In this document: in pieces, positions 18,896 to 30,268 of the stretch | Layout of the letters: the number at the start of each line of letters is the position of its first letter | Position numbering within the stretch: the first letter of the stretch is position 1 | Assembly: GCA_039720395.1 (NCBI GenBank) | Contig: CM077827.1 | Location: 23,836,375 to 23,900,374 of the forward strand | DNA: 64,000 nucleotides | From: Liquidambar formosana | Taxonomy: Eukaryota; Streptophyta; Magnoliopsida; Saxifragales; Altingiaceae | Direction: 5' to 3' | Position numbers and translations under genes: made by a program | Notes under the pieces: model-generated | What the model was told of the DNA's origin: nothing | What the model saw: only the letters and a program-made list of their open reading frames with translations | The model's database searches: none

Positions 18896-20463
18896 AAAAG
18901 GAGAGTCTCTACAGCATCAAGGAAGCTTCTTCTTAAGGTAACCTCACTCCTTATTTATGCTGAATATGGGTTTTCTTATAGAATAGGCTTATTGCATGTT
19001 AAAGGTAGCTTTTTTATCATGTATTAACACTTTAGCTAGTTAATATACATGAAATCCCTACTGTTTATCATGAGTTTAGCTTGCTTTAGGGCTGTTCTAT
19101 GTGTTTTTAAGCATGTTTGTGATTCTAGAGTTTCTGTGGTCCTTGTGTTAGAATAGCGTCATTGCATGTTAAAGTTAGGATTTTTATCATGTTCTATTGC
19201 TTTAGTTAGTTAATATGCATGATTTAGGTTCTGTTTAGTTTGAGTCTAGCATATTTAGAGTTTGTTTTGTGTGTTTTTAAGCATGTTTGTGAGTTTAGGG
19301 TTTTTAGTGCCCTTGTTTTAGGATAGTTTCACACAACATATTAGTTTAGGCTTTTTACTAATTTTTTCTTCACAGTTGCTGTATATGTTTTACATATAGA
19401 CTAACTATGATATTTCTTGCATTCATATAGTTCATTCTAGGGTTTTTATGCATGATATGGTTTTAGGATTGTGTTAGAACTTATTATTGTTCGCTATTTT
19501 TGCTGTTAGCATGTTTAGTGGATGATTTTAGGCCATAATGCTATTCTGTCCAGATTTATATATCATTGTGTTGCATGATTTTGAGCACATGTAAGTGTGC
19601 AAATAGGTGTGGTAATTGTCCTATGGCAAATAGGGCTGCCATTGCTTGAAATTGCTAATGCTTGGAGCTATTACGCTCAGGTAAGTGGGTTTGAAGGTGC
19701 CCCAATTCACCTCTCTTCCTTACTCTTTTTCTTCTCCCTCTTAGGGTTAATTTTTAATATAAGTTTATGGTCTTAATCAAAGGTTTCCTTCAATAATAAA
19801 TTCTGGTTTTTTTTATCAAAGTTTTCATCTTGTGGAATTCTTTCTAAATTCAAACTTGGTTTATTCAATTCTCTTTCAAATAAGGAAACCTAGGGTTTTT
19901 ACCATAGGTTTATATTAGGTTTTAAACCTAGTTCTAATCGAACTACGTGGACTTTGATCCATGTATTTCGTTGCTTGGTACGTAGGCGCTCTTCGTGAAG
20001 CTCAAGTCCGTTCTAGGATCCAAGTATCCTAGGTTTCTTTTATCTTTTCTTTATTTTCTATTTTTATTTGCTTATTATGCATGGATGATTGGATGGAATA
20101 TATGATATGTATGCTGTCTTGTGATGATATTTGCTGATTTTTGGTATGGAAAAGATCTTAATTTAGCCCAAGTAAACCAATAGACCGAAAGGGTGACATG
20201 GGTGCCTATAGGCTTTGCCTAGAACCTTCCCATGTCATAACTTAGCCTCCGAATCCCTAGTTTTTTTTGGTTTCCAAAAAGACTGTTTTTACCTTTCCTT
20301 TTTAAATATGGAGTCATTCAAATTGTTTTTTTAAAACAAACTGTTTTAGGGTTTTCCTTGTTTCCTTTAAAAAATAAGGTGGCAACTCCTTTTGTTTTCT
20401 TTTTCCCACGGACGGACAATCTTTTTTGCCAAACCCTTGTGGGCCCAATTTTCGGGGTTCACA
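18896..20463 (+). repeat. partial 3' LTR of element B (R-U5 portion)
   Basis: It ends GGGTTCACA like A's LTR and includes matching phrases (CTCTCTACAGC near its start, TACGTAGGCGC, the CCTAGGATA hairpin region). U3 with its TATA box and palindrome is missing, because the LTR is fused directly to the aORF remnant. A tandem repeat of about 170 bp (phrases at 18991, 19161 and a weaker one near 19331) corresponds to the 182-bp array of A. Confidence 0.7.
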
Positions 20464-21862
20464 ATAGGATTATTAAATAACATTATATTCTAATAAAATA
20501 ACTTAAGCAAACATATCTTAACCCTTATCATTATTATTGTTGTTTTTTATTTATATAAAAAATATTATGTTCTTTGATTAAATTAGAAATAGTAAATATT
20601 TCTATTTTATTTACCACACTTGCAAAGTCTAGGGAAAAGAGTTATAGGAGAAATTAGTTAGGAGAACACTTTTTTTTTGTTCATTCCACAGCAAAAGAGC
20701 ATTATCAGCTCTTCTGCTGTTACATAACCCATCAACTAACACCCTTTTCTTTCCATTTCATTCCATAACAAATTAGCTTTATTAGATCTTCAAGCATTAC
20801 GTAACCCATCAACTATAATTGTGTAAGTAATTACGTTATGCTCCTTATTGACATCAACCATCTTAGAAAGCCAAAAAAGAGAATAATCAATTTCACCACA
20901 TTTGCACTATCTATCTATGAGTCTGTTATAGGTTATTACTAAGAGATTAAACCCCCAAAATCTTCTTATTCAGATCATAAACATCCTCTGCTTCGGACAT
21001 TTTTTTGGCATTACAATGTGCACTTATAATGTCGTTAAAAAAAAAAAAAGAAAAAAAAAGACTTTAGAACTAATTTGCTAGTATAACTCTAAAATCCTAT
21101 TCACTTCTCGGATCTTTGTAAAACCATGAATAGTTGTAGTGTATGTAACTACAAAAGGGAGAAGGCATTCTTGAACCATTTTACCAAGAAAATTACAAGC
21201 TTCCACCACTCTTCCATATTCAAAAAATTGTTTCACAAGCAAGTAAGAAGACTTTATCAATGGTTCATGCCCATTATCATTCATCACTCTTAAAAGATCA
21301 AGGGCTCATGTTAGATCCCTCAATCTGTGAATGAAGGCCATTTATAGTAGAAGCCTTCTAGTAAGGATTGATGTGTCTCACATGTGGTTTGTATTAATTG
21401 GACCAAAATCTAGTCCAATGCAGGTAAGTAATGCAAGTGTTTGGGCAAGAGATTAACACTTGTATTGAAATGGACACATGTTATCATAAAGCTGGAGATT
21501 TGTGGGTTTAGCGAGGAAGGATTACATATTCTAGATAGGTGAATAAATTGGGTTTCAATATGTGTCCTGATTTAGGACATATGTAGCCAAGTTATTTACG
21601 CCTCATTTCCCTACAGAAGACCAATTCAAAAGGTAATGTTTATGACTACTTTGGTTAGCCCCCACTCTAACCACCAAGCCAAAATCTCTCAAGTCATTCC
21701 ACCAGTACAGTTAAGGTAACATAGCACAACGTCTTAACTGCCCAAACCAATATTAATTCCTAAGATATTGTACTGACTTCGCTACTCCTATCACAAACTT
21801 GAGCCCTACTCCTATCACAGACTTGAGCAGGTTCCACCTTCCCTTACCACAAGGCTAGTCCA
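20464..21862. other. AT-rich spacer with a PPR fragment
   Basis: Flanking DNA between retroelement B and the hAT element. Apart from the PPR-like fragment listed separately, only A/T runs are seen. Confidence 0.5.
21078..21310 (-). pseudogene. pentatricopeptide repeat (PPR) gene fragment
   Basis: About 70 codons on the minus strand resemble one to two PPR motifs: a helix ending GRVVEACNFLGKMV, then the diagnostic VTYTTTIHGFTK-type motif start. PPR genes encode organelle RNA-binding proteins with many such repeats. Here only this fragment is present, without upstream or downstream repeats, so it is a relic. Confidence 0.55.
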
Positions 21863-23052
21863 CAAGGGCGGAACTAGGAACTCTAGGTTGCCGGGACCAA
21901 TGGCTAGCCTAATAAATTATTGTAGACTAGTAATAATATTTTTTTCCTTTACCACAAATTCTTACTATACAAATACTATTAAAAAGAATTCTAAAATGAG
22001 CTTATTTATAAAGCAAAAGGACGTTATAATTCATAAATCATAATCCACTAAGTATATTAAAAGGAAAAATATTTGAACTAACTTTAGCGAAGATGTTACA
22101 AAATAAAAAATGGGAAAAAGACCTTGTATCTTCATCATATATCTAGTCAAGTATGACATAGATATTTACAAAAAGAAAATAATAAACAAAAGTTAAGCTT
22201 CTTCTATCAAAGTTGTGCCTGGTGATCTTTTAGAGAATAAAACTCTTCTATAGTTGAATTTGAACTAAAATTCTTTACTATCTCCCTTTCAATGTAAACA
22301 ACTAAATAATCTGCAAGAAACTTATCCTCCATCTTATTTCGAAGTTGTGTCTTAACAATTTTCATAGCTGAAAAGCCCATTCTGTGGTTGCCATAGAAAC
22401 TGGAAGAGTCAACACAAGACATATTAGTCTAAAAATTAAATCGTAGACCTTTGACTTTTCAATTTTCACTAAGATTCAGCATAGTTCAGTAATAGTAGAC
22501 ATATTCTTCAAAATTAGATGGTGAGGTACATTATGCTCATAATGTTTCAACTGAAATGTCAAACGATCCTTTTCTAAGTCTGTGGAATCTTTAGGATAAA
22601 ACTTCTCTACAAGTGTGCAATATGTCATGAATTTTAAATGATTCATAAGCATCCTTAGGATTTAAAACTGAGCTAAGCGTAAGGAGTTCCACTATATTCT
22701 CAGTAAATCTAGTATTTAACTCTTGTAACTGAGAGTCTATTGCAGTTGTAAAAATATCAATCTGGTAATGATGTTTAATTGTAATGTGATCCACTTGATG
22801 ATAAGACCTATCTCCACCTACTATATAACGAGCACTCATATCAAGTATATCAATGCCATATTGTTCACAAAATAACTTCACATTCTCAAGAAAACTGTCC
22901 CAACCATCTTCTTGCATGTCTTGAATGAGTGATTTTGTAGAAAAGACTAATTGCATAGCATTTAGGATGTCTTGACTTTTTGTTTCCAAAGCTTGACAAA
23001 GATTATCAATAATTCCCATTATTTCCTTCATCAAAAGTAAGATAAATACAAA

Positions 23053-23498
23053 TAGGGGTGCAAACAAACTGACCAAACCAGTCGAATCAGATCGGACCGA
23101 ACCGATTTATTGGTTTTTGGTCAGTTTTTTAACTAACACTTGGCGGTTCGGTTTAAGATTTTATGTTTTTTTTGTTTCGGTTTGGTATCGGTTTAGCAGA
23201 AAACCGGACTAATTAAACTGAACCGAACTAGTTTATATATGTTACTTTTAAAACCAAAACTATGTAGTTTTATATCACACTATATATACATAACACTTAA
23301 CCCTAATTTTCATTTTCCCCATTTCATTCGATAAATCCCACACCAGCCTCAGCGCTATCAACACCCACCCTACCCTACCTTCTCTTTATCTCACTCTCCG
23401 GCGCACCTGCGGTGAACCTTCAGCACACTAGATTGACAGCGACCAGTATCTTAAGGTATATTCTCTCTCAATCCCTCGTTCTCTCTCTCTCGATCTCC

Positions 23499-23542
<44 letters not shown>

Positions 23543-23969
23543 GTGTATATATCCTAATCTCTTATTCTCTTCAATCACATACCATATTCATCGCCGTCGT
23601 GGTCTCCCTTTTACTGCACATTCGTCACCGTTGAGCGCATAGTCCCTACTCTCAGTCTAGCTTTCTCTCCTCCTCTCTTGTTATCTCGATTTTTGTTTAA
23701 TTTTGTGTTTGATTACTGGGAAATTATGTGAAATTAAAAGAAATCAAGATTTGTGTTTTTTGTGCTAAGTAAATGAGGAAAAGAAGGGTTTCAATTCAAT
23801 TTTGGTGGAACCGAAAACCGTACCAAACCGCACCAATACAAATTTGGTCGGTATAGGATAAGCGGTATTGGTGTTGGTGCGGTTTCGATTGGTCAATACT
23901 TAAACTGAAATGATCGGTTTAGTGGGAAAACTTCTCTAAACCGCCCAAAACCCACCGACTTGCACCCTT
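23053..23969. mobile_element. non-autonomous Mutator-like element with 9-bp target duplication, inside the hAT transposase
   Basis: AAATACAAA directly repeats at 23044-23052 and 23970-23978. Short inverted ends (TAGGGGTGCAA and AAGGGTGCAAG) bound 917 bp. The interior has several CGGTTCGGTTT-like stretches near both ends and a CT microsatellite. The 9-bp duplication suggests a Mutator-type transposase moved it. No transposase ORF is visible. Removing the insert plus one duplication would restore the hAT frame across the site. Confidence 0.75.
23498..23541. repeat. (CT)n microsatellite
   Basis: An almost uninterrupted CT run of about 44 bases within the nested element. Confidence 0.95.
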
Positions 23970-26900
23970 AAATACAAAATTGAAGGAAGTAAGTGAATCA
24001 AGAACAGAATCAGCATCCCCATGTTGAGTATAATTTCTTCCTTCCATAGTGATGGTTTGAAGAACTGAACAAGTTGGGCCAAACATCCTTATCAAGCTAC
24101 TAACATAATGAAAATGAGAACCCCAACGGGTATCTCCATCTCTTTGTAAAGTTCCAATTTGATTAGCCCCTTTACTAGTATCAAGTTCATCAATGGCTAT
24201 CATATGTGCAATTTTAGTGGCTTGAGCAGATTATAATTCATCATTTCATTTACAAGGAGCACCAATGATATTGACAATGAAAGTCAACTTTGAAAAGAAT
24301 TTATGGATAGGAATCACTTCTCTAGATACTACAACTAATACTAGTTGTAGTCAATGGGCTAAACAATTTACATAGTATGCATATGGGCAATCTTTAAGAA
24401 ATAATGCTTGCAATCCATTCCATTCACCACGCATGTTGCTAACACTATAATACCCTTGACCCCGAATATTTTAAATATTGAGACTATGACGAGAAAGAAC
24501 AACTGCTAACTCTTTTTTTAAGAGTCAATGAAATGCTATTTCTTACATGCACAAGACAAAAAAAGCACTCCTGAAGAACACCACCCTCGTCAACAAATCT
24601 TAACACTAGAGCCATTTGCTTTCTTTTAGACTCATCTCGTGCTTCATCAACAAGAATACAAAATTTGGCATCCCCAATATCTTCACGGATCTTGTTACAC
24701 ATTTTAGTGGAGAGAATGTGCAAGAGCTTCTTTTGAATCGATGGTGAGGTATACTTGGCATTTTTAGGAGCATTTTCTAAGACAGTTTCAGCAACATCAC
24801 TATTATATGAAGCCAAAATCTTTACCATTTTAATGAAATTAACCCAATTTTTTGAATTCGGTCTTTCATCGTGGCTTCTAAAAGCACAGGATTGAAATGT
24901 AAGCCATCGAACGGAATCAATTAAAGTCTTGAGCCGCAATCAATTCTTCAAAATTTATAAAGAAGTTTGCGCATGCAATACTTTATCAATATGCCGAGAC
25001 TAATTCATTAGATCCTTACAAGTTTTTACAGCGTTGTTATGTGGTGAGCAAGGATCTTCTCCAACATAATTCAATAATGCACATCTCTTGCCATCATTAA
25101 CTTTTTTCTAATTTCAGAACCCTTCAATAGTAAATGCGTTAAACCCAGGACGTCCTGTTGGTTTCTTTCCAAAAAGAAAGCATAGTAAACAAAATGCAGC
25201 ATCCTTTGAAGGGGAATATTCTAGCCACGGAGGAAATAGTTTGAACCAAGAAGATTGAAACCGATGAAGATGCTCTCCTCCTCCACAAAATGGATATTCC
25301 GAACACAAGAATTGATATGGCCCCGCTTTAATATAAGTTCGGCAAATTTCATCGCGTTGATTAATGGAATATTGCTAGATTGGAAGCCATAATCCTGGAT
25401 CACATTCTAAAGAAGTAGCATCAACTTCTTTAGGTTCAGGTCTTAGAGATTTAGAAGGTTATTGCTCGTTTGGAATTAAAACGTCAAAAGCAACTTCAGA
25501 AGGTGAATTACATTCAACAGTATCAACAACTTTTCTCTTAAAGTATGTATCGATAGTTTTTGTTGCCTTGACTATTTGACGAGGATGTGACATTGCAACC
25601 TAAGATTTAAAGGTAACAAGAAAATTATTGATCTATTTTATCAATTAAAATTTACAAAGAGACTTTCTAATTATTTTCTAATTATTTATCTATTAGCATT
25701 AAACAAAAGTTTCTAATACCCATGTTGCCTAATAACAAAGGTAAAAATAAAAATTCATACTTATTTCTTCAAGACAATTAAACATAATATTACTCTAAAA
25801 TAGAAATAATTAAATAAATAAAATCATTTATGATTTATCCACATTGCTTAATAGCATTATAGCATTCCAGAATCCAAATATTAGAAAAAAAATATATTAA
25901 AAAAAAAAAAAAGAAATTTCTATGAATTACATACCTGATATCGTGTTCTCACACTCACAAATTGTAGCCTTGTACGTAGGATTTGTCTGGTCACATATTT
26001 TGTATTGCAATATTGGATTTCTTCATTGTCATTCTATTATTAAATAGAATTAAATAAGTAAACAAACAAAAACTGATTCATTTTGATTATAAAAAAAAAA
26101 AAAAACGCTTAATGAATAAATGAATTTTGAAATATACGTCATAAGATTTTCTAATATAAAATTTTCATTTTACTATTTCAAAATTTTTTATTAGTCTAAC
26201 CAGTAACCAAGTGAAGAATTTGTGAGCCGAGTCCTCAGATAGGATTTCATTCTTCAAAAATGAAGACACCCAACATCCCGACCCCCAATTCCCAACTTAG
26301 CTGGAATAATTTACTATGATATGGAATTTTTTTATATAAAGTTCTCAACTTTTCATTTTAATAGAGCATTAGAGCAAAAATCAAGACAACAGTATATGAT
26401 TGTAAAAATTAAAGTATTTATATAAGAATATAAAATGAAGATTGAAGAGGAGAAGTGGTCTAAGTGGAGAACTTACTTAGTTTATAGTTACATAACCATT
26501 GACCGAATGATCGAAAGGCCAAAAAATTTTCCTGCTAACTTTGTTCTCTTGCACCAAAAAGACTAAAAAAGAATATATTATATGTTATATGTGCCAATGT
26601 GGTGTTGTCTTTTGGATTTTTTCCAAAATCCAAAACTCAATTCCTCTTTAGAGAATTAGGGGAGATTTTTTAGTGGAGGAGATAAACTGATAAAAGGAAT
26701 TTAGGGAGTTAGACATTTCACCAGATGCAAAGAGGGCCAAAGGAAGAAGGAAGAGGGACTGACCGACTGAGGGTGTGCATTGGAAAAGAAGAAAAGCTGA
26801 TAAGCTGCAAAAGCATATGGGTATGGTTGCCATATAGGGATTAGGGAAAAATAGAAGTGATTTGACAAAAGTATCCTCTTAAAGTCATCCTTTTTATCTA

Positions 26901-27399
26901 GAAGTTGGGTTAGTTTGGTAAAATTCAAGCATTAAGTTTGATTTGGTAAGGTGCATCCCACCAATTGTGGTGGTCACCTAGTACATTTTGTACACATGTT
27001 GCAAAACTATAGGTAGGGTCAATTTTTTTTCCAAAATTTTGTAGGGGCCATAGCCCCCCTGGTCCCTTGTATGTTTCGCCCCTGCTAGTCTAACTTCAAT
27101 ATTAATTGCATTGGTACAATTTATAGATCCTACCTTTATCCTTCATCCCCTTAATATCATCTAATGGGTATCAATGCTTTTCCATAAGCTTAAATTTGAG
27201 ATCACTCAATAAATAAAGTAAATAGCATCAAGCTACCATGCCATCATCACTTGTTAACAATATTGGAAGAGTAGAATTATTTAATCAAACATTAAAAAAT
27301 AAAAAAAGAATATAATCATATGGTATGGAGTAGTATTTAATACAATTAATCATAGAGAGGAAAATTTGTTTATCAGAAGAAAGTGGAGACAAAAAGTTA

Positions 27400-27676
27400 C
27401 TCCCTTTCTTCCACAAAGATAGGCCACTTTGAAAAAGCACGCAAATTAAGAAATCAATTAGTGTATTGATTTATTGTTTACTCAACTTTTTCTTTCTAAA
27501 AGTACTCTTATCCTACTATCAATGCATTAGTTGTGTTTAAAATAATTCTTAATGTAATAAAGGATATAATATGGAAAAGTTAAAATAAAAAAAAATTATA
27601 ATTCGACTTTTTAAAGTGAAACATTTTGGGACAGCCAAAAAAGAAAAAAAGGCCTATCTTCAAGGGATAGAGGGAA
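27400..27676. mobile_element. Stowaway-like MITE, copy 1
   Basis: Starts CTCCCTTTCTTCC and ends with an imperfect complement, flanked by TA. Internal sequence (AAGATAGGCC, CTATCAATGCATTAGTT, TTTTGGGACAGCC) matches the copy at 44456-44719. TA duplication and CTCCCTCC-type ends are those of Stowaway (Tc1/mariner) MITEs. No coding capacity. Confidence 0.75.
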
Positions 27677-27786
27677 TATTAGATTTAGATTAACTTTCAA
27701 AAAATCAAACACATAAACGAAGGGAGAGCAAAATAACAATAGGATATAATGATTTCCCATTGCGATATAACAACTTACTGCATGAT

Positions 27787-28350
27787 CAGGGACGAAACCA
27801 AGATTCCATCTTAGGGGTGGCCAAAGTATGAATCAAAAAAAATTTACCATTCAAGAATGAAAATCATACTAAGATCCAAGACTAAATTAATACATCGAAA
27901 GAGAATTGTACATATAGAGGTAAACAACTCGACCTTGTTATGCTTCTCAAAACCATTGCGAAAAAAAAAATAAAAAAGGGGGAATTGAGAGCAACAATTA
28001 ATTTGAAGAAGGTTTAAATAAATAAATAAATATCAAACAAACAATATGGTAAGGTGTTTGTATTTTGTATAATTACTTTTTGGACGTTTTACCTTTTTTG
28101 TATATTTATAGCCTTTTATCCTTTGGGTATAACCATGTACGTTGTTTATTTGACTGAGGGACCATTGCGCTAATTAGGAGGGACCATTGGTCCATTTTGC
28201 TAGCCTAGTTGCCTGGAGAAAATCTTGTGGAAATGGGGTGGCCATCTGTTTGGAAGTGGGATAGTGAAACCACTGGTACATCATAGAAAATGGAAAATTT
28301 CCAACCTTGGGGTGGCCTAGCCCCTAGAGCCTGTTGTAGGTCCGTCTCTG
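27787..28350. mobile_element. non-autonomous hAT element with exact 8-bp duplication
   Basis: TGCATGAT repeats exactly at 27779-27786 and 28351-28358. Ends are CAGGGACGAAACC and, on the other strand, CAGAGACGGACC, the CAGRG..G type of hAT. The 564-bp interior has no transposase. Its right-end GGTGGCCTAGCCCC resembles the GGGCCATAGCCCC at the right end of the 5.2 kb hAT element, so that element may once have mobilised it. Confidence 0.8.
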
Positions 28351-30268
28351 TGCATGATAGTCTAATGATATATTTTTTATTTGTTGAGTGAGTGATTAAC
28401 GATCTTGAGTTCAAACTTAGAAAAAAAATTGATAACTATTTGTTGGTATTAAGGAGAACTAGAATAATGGATAAATTCTATCAATTATTAAATAAAAATA
28501 AATAAAAATTCATCTTTACTTTATTCGTGTGGGCCTCTTGGTCCTCCATTCTTCCATTGCGCCATTTTAAGGATGCATTTTTAAGTCGATTTATTTTTAG
28601 GGGAGTTTGGCCACAAGTCCAAATTATAGGACTTATGTGGCCATAAGTCTATTGGAAATTCTTGCACAGCCTTAGGTCCACCAAACAATCTTTAAGACCA
28701 ACATATCTTCTTGTGCACTATATTCACACTTTCAAAAAAACATCGTTTTCTCTTTCTCCTTCTCCCCCACTTTCTCTTTCTTTCTGCAATTTTTTTTTCT
28801 TTCCCATTCCATCAAAACTTGTGATGTCGAAAACCATGGTGGCTAACGACGAAAGTGCTTAGCCAATAAAGCTCCATTTTTTTACTAACTCAAGTCGATT
28901 AGATCTACAAATTTGTTACTAGAGAGATGGAAACATCCAGATCCAAAGTCGTCACTCCATTTTTTTTTTCCAACAAAGCAGGTGTGCAGCCAAGAAACCT
29001 CCATTTTTTTTTTCAACAAGGGAGGTGTTCAACTGTCGATAACATCAGGATTAATAGTGTGGTGGTTTGTCGTCATTAATCACTCCAAATCTAAACCAGA
29101 TTTGAATATCTAACTCTTAAAGAACATGATTTGAGCACGTATAATGATTTCATAAAACATTAAGGGTAGTTAGGGGTTAAGATAAGATGGAGAATCATTG
29201 ATCTTTATACTTTAAGAAGTGTTTGCTGACTAAAATCATGAAGTTTATACAATCAATAAGCTATAAACTTCCCATTCCAACACATTGGCAACTTGAGTGG
29301 ATGCCAATCTTTGTACTGTGGAGTTAGAAGAAGTAAAAAGCAATTATGTTAGCAAATGTTTAGAAGCATCCTAAAATTGCTCTACTTCTATAGCTTTAAA
29401 AATTTCCAATATAAGTAATATAAATTCCGAAACAGTTACATGTAACTGTTTCAAAAAACTCACATCAAACCGTTTTAAGAAGTTAAATTTAGTTACAAAT
29501 TGTTTTAATAAGTTAAATTTAATCACAAACACTTAGATTCATTTGTTTTTATAAAAAAATTTAGTCAGATTGCACAAAATATTAAAAATTTAGTCACAAA
29601 AAGTTACATGCAACTATTTCACAAAACTCATTTTAAAAAACTAATTTAATCTCAATCACTTAAATTTAACATTTTAATAAGTTAAATTTAGCCACAAACA
29701 CTCTGATTTAATTGTTTTGATGGAATATTGAAATTAAATTGCATAAATATTCAAGATATAATCGTCTTTCCAAAATAGTTACATGTAACTGTTTAACAAA
29801 GCTCTTTTCAAATGATTAAAATTAGTTACAATCACTTAAATTTAAATTGTTTTAATAGATTAAATTTAGATACAAACACTTAAATTTAATATTTTTCATG
29901 GAATATTAGAATTAGATTACACATATGTTCAAAAATCTTTCCTTTTTTATATATATTTAAAAATAAAATAAAATAAAATAAATGAGACAGTTATATGGAA
30001 CATATTATGTTCCATGTAGTCAATGTAACTGTTTTATTTTTATATATAATTTTATATTTATCATAGATCTTATTTCGAAGATCTTGATGAATAGATTACA
30101 AAAATATAAATTTTATCAAAAACCAAAGTGTAAATTAAAAGTTATGTTATTTTAAAGTTTAAGAATAAAAATAACAACTTAAGGGTAAATTTGACTTTAT
30201 ACACTTAAGACTTAAACAAATACATAACTGTTTTACTTAAAAATGGACTTATGACTACATAAATGTTT
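28351..30268. other. AT-rich intergenic DNA
   Basis: No gene is recognised. It contains the tandem repeat listed at 29434-29945 and a palindromic stretch near 29996-30017 (ATGGAACATATTATGTTCCAT). Confidence 0.5.
29434..29945. repeat. degenerate tandem repeat of about 170 bp, three units
   Basis: AGTTACATGTAACT or a one-base variant starts units at 29434, 29602 and 29777 (168 and 175 bp apart), each followed by TTAAATTTAG and CACAAACAC phrases in the same order. The opening 14-mer is itself a perfect palindrome. Confidence 0.65.

Larger units (their letters stand above)
22205..25593 (-). pseudogene. hAT transposase pseudogene, TTF zinc finger/DUF4371 (ZMYM1-like)
   Basis: The ATG at 25593 begins a short basic segment with YFKRK, typical of this family. 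Then follow: a TTF-type zinc finger (SWFKLFPPWLEYS and the KDAAFCLLCFLFG block, about 25120-25310), a DUF4371 region (about 24480-24940), a DTRWGSH motif (near 24120), and a C-terminal part containing the ILLLMKEIMGI to LSSVLNPKDAY region and the hAT dimerisation area (22207-22422). Multiple stops and frameshifts interrupt it, and a 917-bp insertion splits it after FNFVF. Host-like plant proteins of this type (zinc finger MYM-type protein 1-like) are usually annotated from such transposons. Confidence 0.8.
21863..27084 (-). mobile_element. decayed hAT-superfamily transposon (5.2 kb)
   Basis: The ends are imperfect inverted repeats: CAAGGGCGGAACTAGGAA at the left and, on the other strand, CAGGGGCGAAACATACAA at the right. 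They are flanked by an 8-bp duplication with one mismatch (CTAGTCCA at 21855-21862, CTAGTCTA at 27085-27092), the size expected for hAT. A transposase pseudogene lies inside on the minus strand. The element contains a nested insertion at 23053-23969. From about 25600 to 27084 the interior is AT-rich and non-coding. Confidence 0.75.
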
